Positions 1 through 8,753 of a stretch of 64,000 bases of DNA are shown here, piece by piece. The notes beneath the pieces are model-generated. The model made no database searches. It was not told the origin of the DNA and saw only the letters and a list, made by a program, of their open reading frames with translations. Within the stretch, counting starts at the first letter, position 1. Each line of letters starts with the position of its first letter. Source of the stretch: JALCSJ01 sp036788835 (GTDB lineage Bacteria; Bacillota; Negativicutes; Acidaminococcales; Acidaminococcaceae); the NCBI GenBank assembly GCA_036788835.1, contig DAIQMR010000001.1, positions 122,722 to 186,721 on the forward strand, given 5' to 3'. A program made the translations under genes and the position numbers.

Positions 1-836
1 CCGGTACGTTTCATCAGAGGAATGGTAATAGTTCCTGTTGTAGCCACATTGGCTATAGCAGAACCGTTAATCATACCCAAGAGAGCAGAAGCAACTACGG
101 CAACTTTAGCCGGACCACCGGAGGTACGCCCTACCAAAGTCAAAGAAAAATCATTGATGAATTGGGAAAACCCGCTGTGTTTCAGGAAAGCGCCAAAAAC
201 CACAAACAAGAAAATATAAGTAGCAGACACGCCAATACCAGTACCTAGCACACCTTGGGTTCCCCAGAATTGGGTGATTAAAACTCTCTTTAGTGTAAAC
301 CCGTTATGTCCCAGTAACCCCGGCAAATATGCTCCTACCCAGTTGTAGGCAAGAAATATTAAGGCCAGAATAGCCAGGTTGCCGGAAGCCCGGCGTGCCG
401 CTTCAAAAACCATAACAAGAGCCACCGCGGCAATGATTAACTCGTAGCTTTCCACTCGCCCACCGGTTTGGGCAATACGCGTATAATTTAAAATCAGATA
501 GCCAAAAGTTCCTGCCGATAAAAACATACAGACAATGTCCCAGATAGGCGGAAAGTTGCGCACACGTTTTTCTTTTTTGTAAGTAGGAAATAAAATAAAA
601 GTAAAAATCAACAAAAATATACAATGGAAAGCGCGAAAATTAATAGCACTGATAGCCCCCACTGTAGAATAGTATAATTGGAAAACTGCCCACAGACACA
701 AAAGCACCACTAACACTTTGCCAAACATCCCCGGGTAAGTGCGCATTCTAGAGTCTGCTTCTTTTTCCTCCAAAAGTTCCTGTGCCTTTATGCTTTCTGC
801 TTCCCCTGCCTGAATAGTAACTCCCTTGTTACCCAT
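1..836 (-). CDS. TRAP transporter fused permease (4TM/12TM type), C-terminus beyond the window
   Basis: The reading frame is open from the ATG at 836 to the window edge, so only about 278 N-terminal residues are present. It starts MGNKGVTIQAGE, has a charged cytoplasmic N-terminus, then successive hydrophobic helices. The last visible stretch reads GMINGSAIANVATTGTITIP followed by LMKR; a G-S-A-x-A-N-V-x-x-T-G motif ending in PLMKR is typical of the fused DctQM permease of TRAP carriers. Known members of this fused class work with TAXI-type periplasmic binding proteins and drive organic-acid uptake with a cation gradient. The binding protein and the rest of the permease lie outside the window. 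The substrate cannot be told from this fragment. The upstream ribosome site is weak, so the start is only probable. Confidence 0.85.
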   Translation of the reverse strand, partial: MGNKGVTIQAGEAESIKAQELLEEKEADSRMRTYPGMFGKVLVVLLCLWAVFQLYYSTVGAISAINFRAFHCIFLLIFTFILFPTYKKEKRVRNFPPIWDIVCMFLSAGTFGYLILNYTRIAQTGGRVESYELIIAAVALVMVFEAARRASGNLAILALIFLAYNWVGAYLPGLLGHNGFTLKRVLITQFWGTQGVLGTGIGVSATYIFLFVVFGAFLKHSGFSQFINDFSLTLVGRTSGGPAKVAVVASALLGMINGSAIANVATTGTITIPLMKRT

Positions 837-1007
837 ATGCCAATTTATCCCACTTTCTTCCTGATTTGTAATGATATTAGGCCTATTATAGCATATTTAG
901 TAGGCCGAAACACCAAAAATATACTCTCCGGAAGGCTTTTCTTGCAACTTTTTCTGCACCAGGTAAAATGCATTAATTGCACAATTAGTGGCAGATACCT
1001 ATGTCAA

Positions 1008-1051
1008 GCAAAAACAGAATGCCGTGTTGATCCGCATTCTGTTTTTGCTTT
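1008..1051 (-). terminator. Rho-independent terminator after the MetQ-like gene
   Basis: An AGCAAAAACAGAATG arm pairs with CATTCTGTTTTTGCT across a short GC-containing loop, 16 bases beyond the MetQ-like stop codon. The stem is A/T-rich at its base and has a T-run in plus orientation, so it could stop transcription from either side. Confidence 0.7.
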
Positions 1052-1066
1052 TTTGTGTGTTATTAA

Positions 1067-1879
1067 CTATTCGGCCGGTACAATTGTACCTTTGAACGTG
1101 TCTTTAATATATGCCTTCACTCCATCGGCATGGAAAATATCCGCAATTTTCTTGTATTTTGGGTTATCCTTATCTTTTTCTCTGGCTGCCAAAATCATTA
1201 CTGCCAACGGTTCATCGGCTTTCTCCCAGAAGAGGCCGGTTTTTTCTACATCTAGCTTAGCACTCATTACATAGTTCATGGTAATAACGGCCAAATCCAC
1301 ATCCGGAAGACTGCGAGGCAACTGTGCTGCTTCCAGTTCCTTGAATTGCAGATTTTTGGGATTGGCGGTAATATCCTTTAATGTTGCTTTAAAACCTACA
1401 CCGGGTTTAATTTTAATCAATCCGGCTTTTTCCAGAAGCATTAAACCGCGGCCGCCGTTAGTAGGGTCATTGGGAATGGCTACTACAGCCTTGTCCGGAA
1501 TTGCTTTTAAATCATGAAGCTTTTGGCTATAAATGCCCATTCTCATAAGAATCGTTTTCCCAATGGGAACTAATTTAGAATTGTTTTGTTTGCAGAAGTT
1601 GGCCAGAAATGGTGCATGCTGGTAACTGTTCAAATCTAATTCTCCGTCAGCTAAGGCTTTGTCCGGGGTAACATAATCACTGAATTCTACCACTTGTACA
1701 TCAATGCCCTGTTTCTTGGCTTCTTTGGCTACCGCTTCCACAACCTGTGCGTGGGGACCCGCCGTAGCACCAATCTTAATAGGTTTTGCCTTTGCCGCTT
1801 CTTGCTTGCTGCCGCCGCAGCCGCCCGCCGCCAAAACAGCTATAAACAAAGCTAATATAATAAATGTAATTTTTTTCAT
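1067..1879 (-). CDS. metQ: MetQ/NlpA-family substrate-binding lipoprotein
   Basis: A 270-residue exported lipoprotein: signal peptide MKKITFIILALFIAVLAAG, then the lipobox Cys in AGGC-GGS. The mature part has the NlpA family landmarks: KIGATAGPHAQVVEAV near the N-terminus, the DGELDLNSYQHAPFL motif, and the AIPNDPTNGGRGLMLLEKAG segment. Family members bind D/L-methionine or a related amino acid for a MetNI ABC importer. MetN and MetI are not adjacent, so this copy is separate from its transporter, at least inside the window. The upstream 500 bases hold no recognisable S-box or T-box, so regulation by SAM or tRNA is not visible. The methionine assignment is family-level; other small amino acids are possible. 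Confidence 0.88.
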   Translation of the reverse strand: MKKITFIILALFIAVLAAGGCGGSKQEAAKAKPIKIGATAGPHAQVVEAVAKEAKKQGIDVQVVEFSDYVTPDKALADGELDLNSYQHAPFLANFCKQNNSKLVPIGKTILMRMGIYSQKLHDLKAIPDKAVVAIPNDPTNGGRGLMLLEKAGLIKIKPGVGFKATLKDITANPKNLQFKELEAAQLPRSLPDVDLAVITMNYVMSAKLDVEKTGLFWEKADEPLAVMILAAREKDKDNPKYKKIADIFHADGVKAYIKDTFKGTIVPAE

Positions 1880-2218
1880 ATTGTTGTCTCCTTAAGTTTG
1901 CAAATTTTCTCATTGCATTGTTGCATTGCCAAAAACCTCAACAACACATTCGAAAATAAGCCTTAAGGTTGACACTCAAATAATATAAATGATTTTCTGT
2001 TGCCATTTTGTAAAGCCCCTCATTCTCTTTTAATCGCCTGTCCCGTTGTAATCTTTGCGCTTTTAGCGTCTATTTATCGGGAACATTGTAAATGATATTA
2101 ACACAATTTGAGTAATTTGTAAAGATAAAATTGCTTTTTTGTACAAAAATATCTGTTCCCTTTGTAACAAAAAAATATAATTATCTAAAATGTGTGTTTA
2201 GTATAATCTACAAAAATA
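1880..2218. other. Long gene-free leader upstream of metQ
   Basis: No convincing ORF or known riboswitch is visible in about 340 AT-rich bases. There is one weak nested palindrome at 2039-2085 (TGTCCCG pairing with CGGGAACA, with GCGCTTTTAGCG inside). The metQ promoter must lie here, but no clear -35/-10 pair with good spacing stands out. Confidence 0.4.
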
Positions 2219-2271
2219 TACGCCTAACTCACAACTGAAGTCACGAGTGTGCGGCGTATAAAAGCATCAAC
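2219..2271. repeat. Dispersed palindromic repeat, copy 1 (IS200/IS605-end-like)
   Basis: TACGCC and GGCGTA enclose CTAACTCACAACTGAAGTCA followed by CGAGTGTGC. Nearly the same sequence, including the trailing GCATCAA, recurs at 61123-61175, and an inverted relative lies at 29745-29800. The look is that of the subterminal hairpin of IS200/IS605-family elements. No transposase flanks it. Confidence 0.7.
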
Positions 2272-2343
2272 GAATAAGGCAGGACTTAATATCCGAGACC
2301 ATGATAAAGCAAAATACGAAACACAAAAAAACTTAAAATCAGT

Positions 2344-2375
2344 AAAAATAGCGCCCTGCCGGGGGCGCTATTTTT
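2344..2375 (-). terminator. Terminator after the 2-hydroxyacid dehydrogenase gene
   Basis: AAAAATAGCGCCC pairs with GGGCGCTATTTTT around a short loop, giving a strong GC core with A/T ends. It lies 35 bases past the dehydrogenase stop codon and is symmetric enough to act in both directions. Confidence 0.85.
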
Positions 2376-2409
2376 AGGCGACTTTGTTGCAAAAGTACCC
2401 TTTTATACA

Positions 2410-3363
2410 CTATTTTTTATACCCTGTGGTAAAGTCCACGATGTTACGCAATGGTTTATCGTTCATATAAGACTCAATATTTGCGGCAGCAATATTCACG
2501 ATGTTGTCCAAAGTAGCCGGCAAATGGAAATTGCCGGAAATATGAGGAGTAATATACAGATTCGGCGTATGCCAGGCAGGATGGTCCTGAGGCAATGGTT
2601 CCGGCTCCGTCACATCCACAGCTGCTCCGGCTAAATGTCCGTCCTTTAAAGCAGCGCACAAATCATCGGTAACTACCGCGGAGCCTCTGCCAATGTTCAG
2701 GAAATAGGCTCCCTTTTTCATTGCCGCAAAACGATCTTTGTCAAATAAATGAAAAGTAGCCGATGTTCCCGGTAAGCTAGTAGCCACAATATCCGACTGC
2801 GCCAAATATTCATCCAAATGATCCATAGTTCCCATGGCATCAGCAAAAGGCGGCACGAGGGTGCTCCTCCGTTTGATACCGGTAACATGAGCTCCCAGGG
2901 CATGCGCCTTTTCTCCAAAGGTGCTGCCAATATCTCCCATACCTACTACCAAGACCTTCGCCCCATAGATAGAGGTAACATTACCTTCATCCGTCCAAAG
3001 GCCCTTTTTCTGATCGTCATAATACAGATAAAGTTTTTTCATCATAGCCAAAAGCATACCTAGCATATGCTCGGACAAGGCCAGACCATATGCCCCTGTG
3101 GCATTACAAAGGTAGGCATTGCCGGGAAACACCCCCGGCTTAATATAGCCGTCTGCTCCTGCGGAATTTAATTGCAACAGACGAAGATTTTGAGCATAGG
3201 GCAGCAACTCCGATGCTAGATTACCCACAATAATTTCCGCCTTTTGTACATCAGGCGCGGTCAGCTCCCGCAAAGGCTTATAGACTAGTTTGGCATTGCC
3301 TGCATGAGCAGCAAAGACCTTTTTATGTGCTTCATTTACCATTAAGCCAATTATTATTTCCAT
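2410..3363 (-). CDS. D-isomer-specific 2-hydroxyacid dehydrogenase
   Basis: About 317 residues, the normal length for NAD(P)-dependent D-2-hydroxyacid dehydrogenases, which interconvert 2-oxo acids and D-2-hydroxy acids in the cytoplasm. The Rossmann fingerprint VLVVGMGDIGSTFGEKA sits in the middle; downstream come the substrate-loop region SLPGT, the GRGSAVVTDDL helix, the E of DVTEPEPLP, and the catalytic His in YITPHISG. The substrate (glycerate, phosphoglycerate, pyruvate, or other) cannot be fixed. I place the start at the ATG at 3363, because AAAGGTG sits seven bases upstream; a GTG at 3372 is open in frame but overlaps that ribosome site. The gene is followed by its own terminator and probably forms a single-gene unit. 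Confidence 0.88.
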   Translation of the reverse strand: MEIIIGLMVNEAHKKVFAAHAGNAKLVYKPLRELTAPDVQKAEIIVGNLASELLPYAQNLRLLQLNSAGADGYIKPGVFPGNAYLCNATGAYGLALSEHMLGMLLAMMKKLYLYYDDQKKGLWTDEGNVTSIYGAKVLVVGMGDIGSTFGEKAHALGAHVTGIKRRSTLVPPFADAMGTMDHLDEYLAQSDIVATSLPGTSATFHLFDKDRFAAMKKGAYFLNIGRGSAVVTDDLCAALKDGHLAGAAVDVTEPEPLPQDHPAWHTPNLYITPHISGNFHLPATLDNIVNIAAANIESYMNDKPLRNIVDFTTGYKK

Positions 3364-3410
3364 ATTTATCACCTTTACTCATCGTAGTCCTGCCTTAAGC
3401 GGTGGCTTTT

Positions 3411-4448
3411 TTACCGCTTAGCGTCCAGGTCCTTCAACATTTTTTCTCTGATAACTCTATAGCATACTTCCACATAGTCTTTCCCTGCCGTTATAATCAT
3501 CTGGTGTCCTACAAAAGCAGCGGAAGCTTGGCCTACCACAGGAACATATTTAAGAATTGATTTTGTGGCAAATTTTTTTCCCAATGTTTTGAATAAATAT
3601 TTAATGCCTTCTTTACTCATACTCTTGATAATGAAAGCCTTATTGTTACCTGACAAACTGCTGGCCTCTACCATGTCAGCGGTAATCCCAAAAGACTTGC
3701 GAATACCCCGGCACATTCTATTGAGAATCATCATATCTACAGCCGCATCCAATCCCATCATAGGATTTAAGCCATTAAAAGCCGCATATGTGGCACAATT
3801 ATTGACAAATTTCAGGGCAGCTTCCTTTTTTCGCTGGAGCTGTTCCCTGGTTTGAGCCTCTGCCGCCATAATATATTTTTCCCGGCGGGCTTCGTCCATT
3901 TTATCCATAATGGCATCATTCAGGGTTGCAATACCGTCCAGCTTGTCATCTCTGGCGGAAACAAAAAGCAAAACAAAATCAGCAGTACCGATTTGCTTGG
4001 TCACATCTTCCCGAATAATAGCCTCAGACTTTTCCAGAGTTAAATTTTCGTCATAAATTTCGTCAATTTTGTTCCGGACAAAAATACAGGGTTTCTTCAT
4101 CCGTTGGAGTTTCTGGAAGAACTCTGTATCTGCCTTATGAAGCTTCCCGTCAAAAACACAGACGAACATGTCATATTGGAGAGGATCAAATTCCTCGAAA
4201 AAATCTGCCTGAGGAAATTTGCTGGTGCCGTACCCGGGCAAATCCACAAATACCACATCCCCATGCTCCACCACCAGAGCGTTGCTGGTAGTATCGGTAC
4301 CAACACCAACCTCCACAACTTTCTGACCACAGATAGCATTAATGATGCTAGACTTGCCGCCACCGGGCTGACCGAAAAAAACAATGGTCACTTTGTCCTT
4401 ATCTAATTTTGCAATTTTAACTTTCAACGCTTCGATTTCTGTATTCAT
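3411..4448 (-). CDS. IRG/dynamin-like GTPase, second of a tandem pair
   Basis: A 345-residue P-loop GTPase. G1 is GQPGGGKSS (residues 26-34), the switch region holds GVGTDTTSN, G3 is DLPG (69-72) and G4 is NKID (126-129). The C-terminal half is helical, with NGLNPMMGLDAAVDMMI and a short hydrophobic hairpin around YVPVVGQASAAFVGHQMI that could enter a membrane. This layout resembles bacterial relatives of interferon-inducible (IRG) GTPases. Those eukaryotic proteins assemble on membranes; bacterial functions are largely unknown. It overlaps the upstream paralogue by four bases (ATGA), so the two are translationally coupled and may form a heteromer. Family assignment is by motif and layout only. 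Confidence 0.75.
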   Translation of the reverse strand: MNTEIEALKVKIAKLDKDKVTIVFFGQPGGGKSSIINAICGQKVVEVGVGTDTTSNALVVEHGDVVFVDLPGYGTSKFPQADFFEEFDPLQYDMFVCVFDGKLHKADTEFFQKLQRMKKPCIFVRNKIDEIYDENLTLEKSEAIIREDVTKQIGTADFVLLFVSARDDKLDGIATLNDAIMDKMDEARREKYIMAAEAQTREQLQRKKEAALKFVNNCATYAAFNGLNPMMGLDAAVDMMILNRMCRGIRKSFGITADMVEASSLSGNNKAFIIKSMSKEGIKYLFKTLGKKFATKSILKYVPVVGQASAAFVGHQMIITAGKDYVEVCYRVIREKMLKDLDAKR

Positions 4449-5497
4449 GATTCCCTCATATGAATTTCATCTTCCAGCCGTTTAGCCGCATATTTATAGC
4501 AATTGTTCAAGTACGCCATGCCCAAATAATACATACTGCCTGCTCCCATGCCCATGGTAGCTACTTTCCCCACCAAAGGAATAACTCTGGCCACTTTTTT
4601 CTGCATTTTTTCGCTCATTACTTTGCGGATTGCCTCGGTGACGCTTTCCTTTTTCAAACCTAAAGCAATTTTTTCGACTATCGCATTTTTCATTACATTG
4701 CTTTTAATTTCTGCATCCGTAATAGCAAAAGCCTTACGAATTTTCTTGTACATATTACTAAGTATCTTTAGATCAATTCCTACATCAACCCCGATAATAG
4801 GGTTCAGTCCGTTAGCAGATGCAGCAACCATGGCCTTTTTAATGGCAGCTGCGGCCATAGCTTTTTTTGCCTCCAACGTTTTTTGGGTATAAGCTCTGAC
4901 ATTCCGCAAAAATTTGTCCTGCAAAGCGGCACTGAGATTATTAATAATGGCTTCCTGCAGGTCAGGAATGCCTCTTTCCCCGGCCGGCACAGTCTTTTTG
5001 CAGGAAGTGAAAATTACCTGTGCCTCTTCTCCCAACTGGTTGCGCACATCGTCAATTATTTCTCCCTGAAGAGTCTCCTTGCTCTTTTCCGGATCATATA
5101 GTCCGTCTGCCTTATTGCGGACAATAATACACTGACGTCCGCATTTTGCCAATTTGCTGAAGAGTTCTACATCTGCCGCCTGAATTTTTCCGCTGAAAAC
5201 GCACACAAACAAATCATATTGCAATGGCTCAAACTGTGTAAAATAGGCATTAGCCGGATATTCGCTGGTATCATAGCCTGGCAAATCCACGAAAATTACG
5301 TCGTTGTATTCAATAACCTGAGTCTTTTTCGTCGTGTCCGTTTCGGCGCTGACCTGGGCGATTTTCTCCCCTACCAGTTCGTTAATAAGAGAACTTTTGC
5401 CGGCACCCGGTTGACCGAACATGGCGATTTTTACTTTTCCGTTATCTTCTCCGTTCCATTTCAGAAAAAACGCTTCTACTTGATCTTTAAGGTTCAC
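4445..5497 (-). CDS. IRG/dynamin-like GTPase, first of a tandem pair
   Basis: A 350-residue paralogue of the following gene with the same architecture: G1 GQPGAGKSS (28-36), AETDTTKKT switch, G3 DLPG (71-74), G4 NKAD (128-131), then a helical region containing NGLNPIIGVDVGIDLKIL and a hydrophobic GKVATMGMGAGSMYYLGMAY near the C-terminus that may bind or insert in membrane. The shared motif G-L-N-P-[IM]-[IM]-G-[VL]-D in both genes shows they arose by duplication, although their sequences have diverged widely. The upstream L-asparaginase gene ends about 40 bases away in the same direction, so the three may share a transcript. No known function can be assigned; membrane remodelling is inference from the family. 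Confidence 0.75.
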   Translation of the reverse strand: MNLKDQVEAFFLKWNGEDNGKVKIAMFGQPGAGKSSLINELVGEKIAQVSAETDTTKKTQVIEYNDVIFVDLPGYDTSEYPANAYFTQFEPLQYDLFVCVFSGKIQAADVELFSKLAKCGRQCIIVRNKADGLYDPEKSKETLQGEIIDDVRNQLGEEAQVIFTSCKKTVPAGERGIPDLQEAIINNLSAALQDKFLRNVRAYTQKTLEAKKAMAAAAIKKAMVAASANGLNPIIGVDVGIDLKILSNMYKKIRKAFAITDAEIKSNVMKNAIVEKIALGLKKESVTEAIRKVMSEKMQKKVARVIPLVGKVATMGMGAGSMYYLGMAYLNNCYKYAAKRLEDEIHMRES

Positions 5498-5537
5498 AGC
5501 AAAGGCCTCCTAAATACCGCACATTTTTATAAATTTT

Positions 5538-6467
5538 TTATTTGTTCCCTAATTCCCACATAAGCTTCGTAACCGCTGCTTCCAGGGTCAGGCCTCCGCC
5601 TGATTCTACTCCCGCCTGAGCCGCCAAAATGCCCATTGGATATAGGGACAAATCCACCCCGTCAAACAGGCACTGAGTAATGCAAACTACCCGCACACCC
5701 TTTTCCACAGCCCGACGCAAGGCTGGCAGGAAATTCTCTGTTTCCGTATTCACTCCACCTGCCCCATAACAAGCAAGCACAATACCCTTGTAACCCTTAT
5801 CTACGGCATAGTCAATAATGTCAGGTTCCAGGCCTGGTGTCATAGTTATAGACATAACCTTAGACTCCATCTTATTCTCTACCCTAAAACCACCTACTAC
5901 TTCACGGGACGGCAGGTTCTTTTTTACCCCTTTTTTTGAAAAATACAAAACCGGGCTTTCATTTACGCTTTCAAAAGCATTAAAATTTTTAGAAAAAATC
6001 TTTTTGGCTAAAACACCTTTGATAACTTTGTTCCCGAAAGCAATGTATACCCCTGGCAACCCGCTGGCTGCCACGGAAAAAGCCAGCTCCATGTTACTCC
6101 TGGCATCAGAATTGGCCAAGGTAAGAGGCACCTGAGACCCAGTTAGAACTACAGGCTTGCCCAGATTAATAAGCATGTGAGACAAAGCGCTGGCAGTAAA
6201 AGCCATAGTATCCGTACCATGGCTCATAACAAAAGCGTCATAGTCATTGTAATTATCACCGATTATTTCTGCCCATTTACTCCAATGAGCAGGAAGTAAA
6301 TTGCTGCTGTCCAACCGGCAAATATCTTTAACCGTAATCTGACCTAAGGCCTTCAGTTCCGGCAATTCCTTTAATATCTCAGCCCCTTTTAAAATCGGCA
6401 CTAGGCCATCTTCAGTGTCCTTGCAGGAAAGTGTGCCGCCGGTAGTGAGAAATAGTATTTTCTTCAT
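5538..6467 (-). CDS. ansA: L-asparaginase (cytoplasmic type)
   Basis: About 309 residues, hydrolysing L-asparagine to aspartate and ammonia. Both family signatures are present: the N-terminal nucleophile loop TTGGTLSC (Thr12 in TGGT) and SHGTDTM (83-88) carrying the Thr-Asp pair of the second catalytic site. There is no signal peptide, so the enzyme should be cytoplasmic, like type I asparaginases. The start is the ATG at 6467, seven bases after GGGAGG; an upstream in-frame ATG at 6482 is part of that ribosome site. It precedes the GTPase pair in the same direction and is divergent from the M48 protease gene. Glutaminase side activity is possible. Confidence 0.9.
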   Translation of the reverse strand: MKKILFLTTGGTLSCKDTEDGLVPILKGAEILKELPELKALGQITVKDICRLDSSNLLPAHWSKWAEIIGDNYNDYDAFVMSHGTDTMAFTASALSHMLINLGKPVVLTGSQVPLTLANSDARSNMELAFSVAASGLPGVYIAFGNKVIKGVLAKKIFSKNFNAFESVNESPVLYFSKKGVKKNLPSREVVGGFRVENKMESKVMSITMTPGLEPDIIDYAVDKGYKGIVLACYGAGGVNTETENFLPALRRAVEKGVRVVCITQCLFDGVDLSLYPMGILAAQAGVESGGGLTLEAAVTKLMWELGNK

Positions 6468-6586
6468 CGTCCTGCCTCCCATTATTTCCGAATTATATTG
6501 TCATTATTCATTATAGCATAAATCCTGTTTTTGTATTATGATAATAGATAGAAATCCGGGGTATTAATTATAATTGGGGTGATATT

Positions 6587-7849
6587 ATGAAAAAAAATTT
6601 AAACCGGAAATTAACAAGTTTGGTTTTAACCGGTGTCCTTGGTTTAGGAATTACCGCCACACCTGCCATACGCCAAGCCCAAGCCTTTGATATCGGCAGC
6701 GCTATTGGTGCTGTTATCGGTGTCTCTGCCCAGCAAGCCGCTTTAACCAAGCAGATTGATTATTACAATGGCAAGGGTCGCAATAAATTCTTTTCCGATA
6801 TAAAAGGAAAAGAAGGGGTAAACTATGACCCCCGTGCCAACGCCATGCTGGATGATACAATGAGCAGGTTAAGTGCCACCGCCGCTAAAATCGATCCGAC
6901 CATCAAAACTAAACCTTTTAACTATTTCGTTAATAACAAAACAAATTTCAATGCCTATTGTACCCTTGGTCACAACATGAGTGTTAATATCGGTTTGTTT
7001 AACACTATTAATTATAACGAAGATGAATTAGCTGTAGTTGTGGGCCATGAAATGGGTCATGCTGTCCATCATGATCCGGAATCCGGTGTGAAAAGACAGT
7101 TCCCCTTGTCCCTGCTTGCTGCTGTTGTAGGTTCTCAAGTTGGCGGGTTGGAAGCTGTAGGTACTAATATTTTGGCTAATTTAGGCAGTGCCAAACTGAT
7201 TACCATGCCTATGGAAAAGAAAGCTGATGTTTTCGCCTTTGAAGTGACAACAGCTTCCGGATACAATCCCGGTGCCGGTGCCGCTATCTGGCAGAGAATT
7301 TTGGATAAGTCCAAAGGCGGCGAATCCCAAAGCTTTATTGGTTCTATTATTAACCCCTCAGACCATCCTACCAATGAAGGACGGCGAAATAAATATTTGG
7401 AAAGTCTCTATAAATACAGCAACAATAAGGTCCGCGTCAATGCCGATACCGGTGCGGTTTCTCTCAACAAACGCATAATCGGCACCCCTGCTGCCATTAG
7501 CTCTATGAGTTCTAAAGAAAGAGCCTGCCTGGTAGCCGGCAATATGGCCAGAGTGTATCACGACAAAACTATCACAAAACCTGTAGCTACCATTGACGGC
7601 GATATTCTTTATCTGAACAATACGGATATTATGACCATTACTGCCAATGACAATGGGCCCGCCTGGATGTCTAATATTAATGCCGTCCATGCCAAGAAAT
7701 CTCTCAAAGACAAAACCACTACTGAAAAAGAAATGAAAAAAATAGCAAAGAAAGACGCAAAAAAAGAAACTACAGAAAAAAAGACAACGTCTACGGGAAC
7801 TTTTAGAGAAAAAGTAGAAGCTGCCAGAAGAGCCAAAGCAGCAAAATAA
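6587..7849 (+). CDS. Secreted M48-family zinc metalloprotease
   Basis: A 420-residue exported protein. The signal peptide runs to about residue 33 (cleavage likely after AQA). The zinc site is HEMGH (154-158) inside VVVGHEMGHAVHH, with the third ligand Glu in MEKKADVFAFE (Glu210), as in M48 peptidases such as the periplasmic BepA/LoiP group. Unlike HtpX there are no further membrane segments. The last 50 residues are a lysine-rich, low-complexity tail (KKIAKKDAKKETTEKK) that may bind an anionic surface or nucleic acid. It stands alone between divergent asparaginase and convergent PHP genes and ends in its own terminator. A role in envelope protein quality control is inferred from relatives. 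Confidence 0.88.
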   Translation: MKKNLNRKLTSLVLTGVLGLGITATPAIRQAQAFDIGSAIGAVIGVSAQQAALTKQIDYYNGKGRNKFFSDIKGKEGVNYDPRANAMLDDTMSRLSATAAKIDPTIKTKPFNYFVNNKTNFNAYCTLGHNMSVNIGLFNTINYNEDELAVVVGHEMGHAVHHDPESGVKRQFPLSLLAAVVGSQVGGLEAVGTNILANLGSAKLITMPMEKKADVFAFEVTTASGYNPGAGAAIWQRILDKSKGGESQSFIGSIINPSDHPTNEGRRNKYLESLYKYSNNKVRVNADTGAVSLNKRIIGTPAAISSMSSKERACLVAGNMARVYHDKTITKPVATIDGDILYLNNTDIMTITANDNGPAWMSNINAVHAKKSLKDKTTTEKEMKKIAKKDAKKETTEKKTTSTGTFREKVEAARRAKAAK

Positions 7850-7862
7850 GCTAAGACAAAAC

Positions 7863-7900
7863 AGGCCGACTGCATAAATTTGCAGTCGGTCTTTGTGTTT
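7863..7900 (+). terminator. Terminator after the M48 protease gene
   Basis: GACTGCA pairs with TGCAGTC (extended to CCGACTGCA/TGCAGTCGG), followed by a T-rich run (TCTTTGTGTTTTT), about 15 bases after the stop codon. Confidence 0.85.
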
Positions 7901-7950
7901 TTAATTTTGTGCACGAAAGTCCTTGCTATATATCTCATTAATCCTACGTT

Positions 7951-8724
7951 TCACTTGTCTACAACCATTTTTCTTTTCTCAAAATGTACAATGTGGAGTC
8001 CACACTCGTCTGCCATGGCTTCGGCTACATCAAAGGCCCGTCCTATGTGCTCTGTATAGTGAGAATCGCTGCCAAGAGTGGCATACTTTCCGCCTAATTC
8101 TTTGAACCTCTTATAAAGTTTCAGCAGAGGGGGGCGGACACTGGCATCTTCCAATCTTCTGGTGTTAATTTCTATAGCTTTATTGCCGGCAATTAGAAGC
8201 TTGAAAACCTTGTCCCACAATTCTGCATGCTCTTCATAATACAAGTTGTTATCATCATAAGGCATATAGCGGCAGATATAATCCAAATGAGCGTAAGAAT
8301 CAAAATTGTGATAGAGTTCCAGACAGCGCACAGATTCTTCCAGATATTTATCCACGGCCTCTTCCTTGGTGAGACCTGTATAAGTGGCCGGCTCATATAT
8401 ATCCTTGCCATACATGCAGTGCATGGCGCCCACTACTTCGTCAAAGGGATATTTGCCTACCATTTCTGTATCAGCAACCACGCAATGAGGCTGCATGCCT
8501 ACTTCGATGCCCAGCAATACCCTGTCAGAGCGATACTTACTATTCTTGGCAAAATAGTCGTCAATGTCAAATTCAAACATTTCCGGATTGGTAGGATAAT
8601 CCCTATCCCAATGCTCGGTGAGAATCATGCCCACTCCTACTTTAGCCGCTGTGGCTATAGCCTGGACAATTGTCATGTGTGAATCGCAGGAATACTCTGC
8701 ATGCATATGTGTATCAAATATCAT
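7951..8724 (-). CDS. PHP-domain phosphoesterase, histidinol-phosphatase-like
   Basis: A 257-residue PHP-fold metal-dependent phosphoesterase. The metal ligands typical of the fold are visible: MIFDTHMHAEYSCDS at the N-terminus, TEHWDRDY, the Glu in LLGIEVGMQP, the His in VVGAMHCMYG, YAHLDYICRY and LGSDSHYTEHIG near the C-terminus. Length and motif order fit HisJ-type histidinol phosphatases (histidine synthesis), but no his gene is near, so a general phosphoesterase role is equally likely. The gene starts only 30 bases after a 222-bp repeat array that separates it from ychF. AGAGGA precedes the ATG. Confidence 0.85.
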   Translation of the reverse strand: MIFDTHMHAEYSCDSHMTIVQAIATAAKVGVGMILTEHWDRDYPTNPEMFEFDIDDYFAKNSKYRSDRVLLGIEVGMQPHCVVADTEMVGKYPFDEVVGAMHCMYGKDIYEPATYTGLTKEEAVDKYLEESVRCLELYHNFDSYAHLDYICRYMPYDDNNLYYEEHAELWDKVFKLLIAGNKAIEINTRRLEDASVRPPLLKLYKRFKELGGKYATLGSDSHYTEHIGRAFDVAEAMADECGLHIVHFEKRKMVVDK

Positions 8725-8753
8725 TTTTTTATCCTCTTCATTAAAAATAATAT

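Noticed and set aside
837..1274. Plus-strand ORF of 145 residues between the TRAP and metQ genes
   Set aside because: Overlaps the metQ 3' end antisense and runs through the terminator; no ribosome site or family pattern.
1880..2218. Possible SAM riboswitch upstream of metQ
   Set aside because: None of the conserved S-box segments was found, and the only palindrome is weak.
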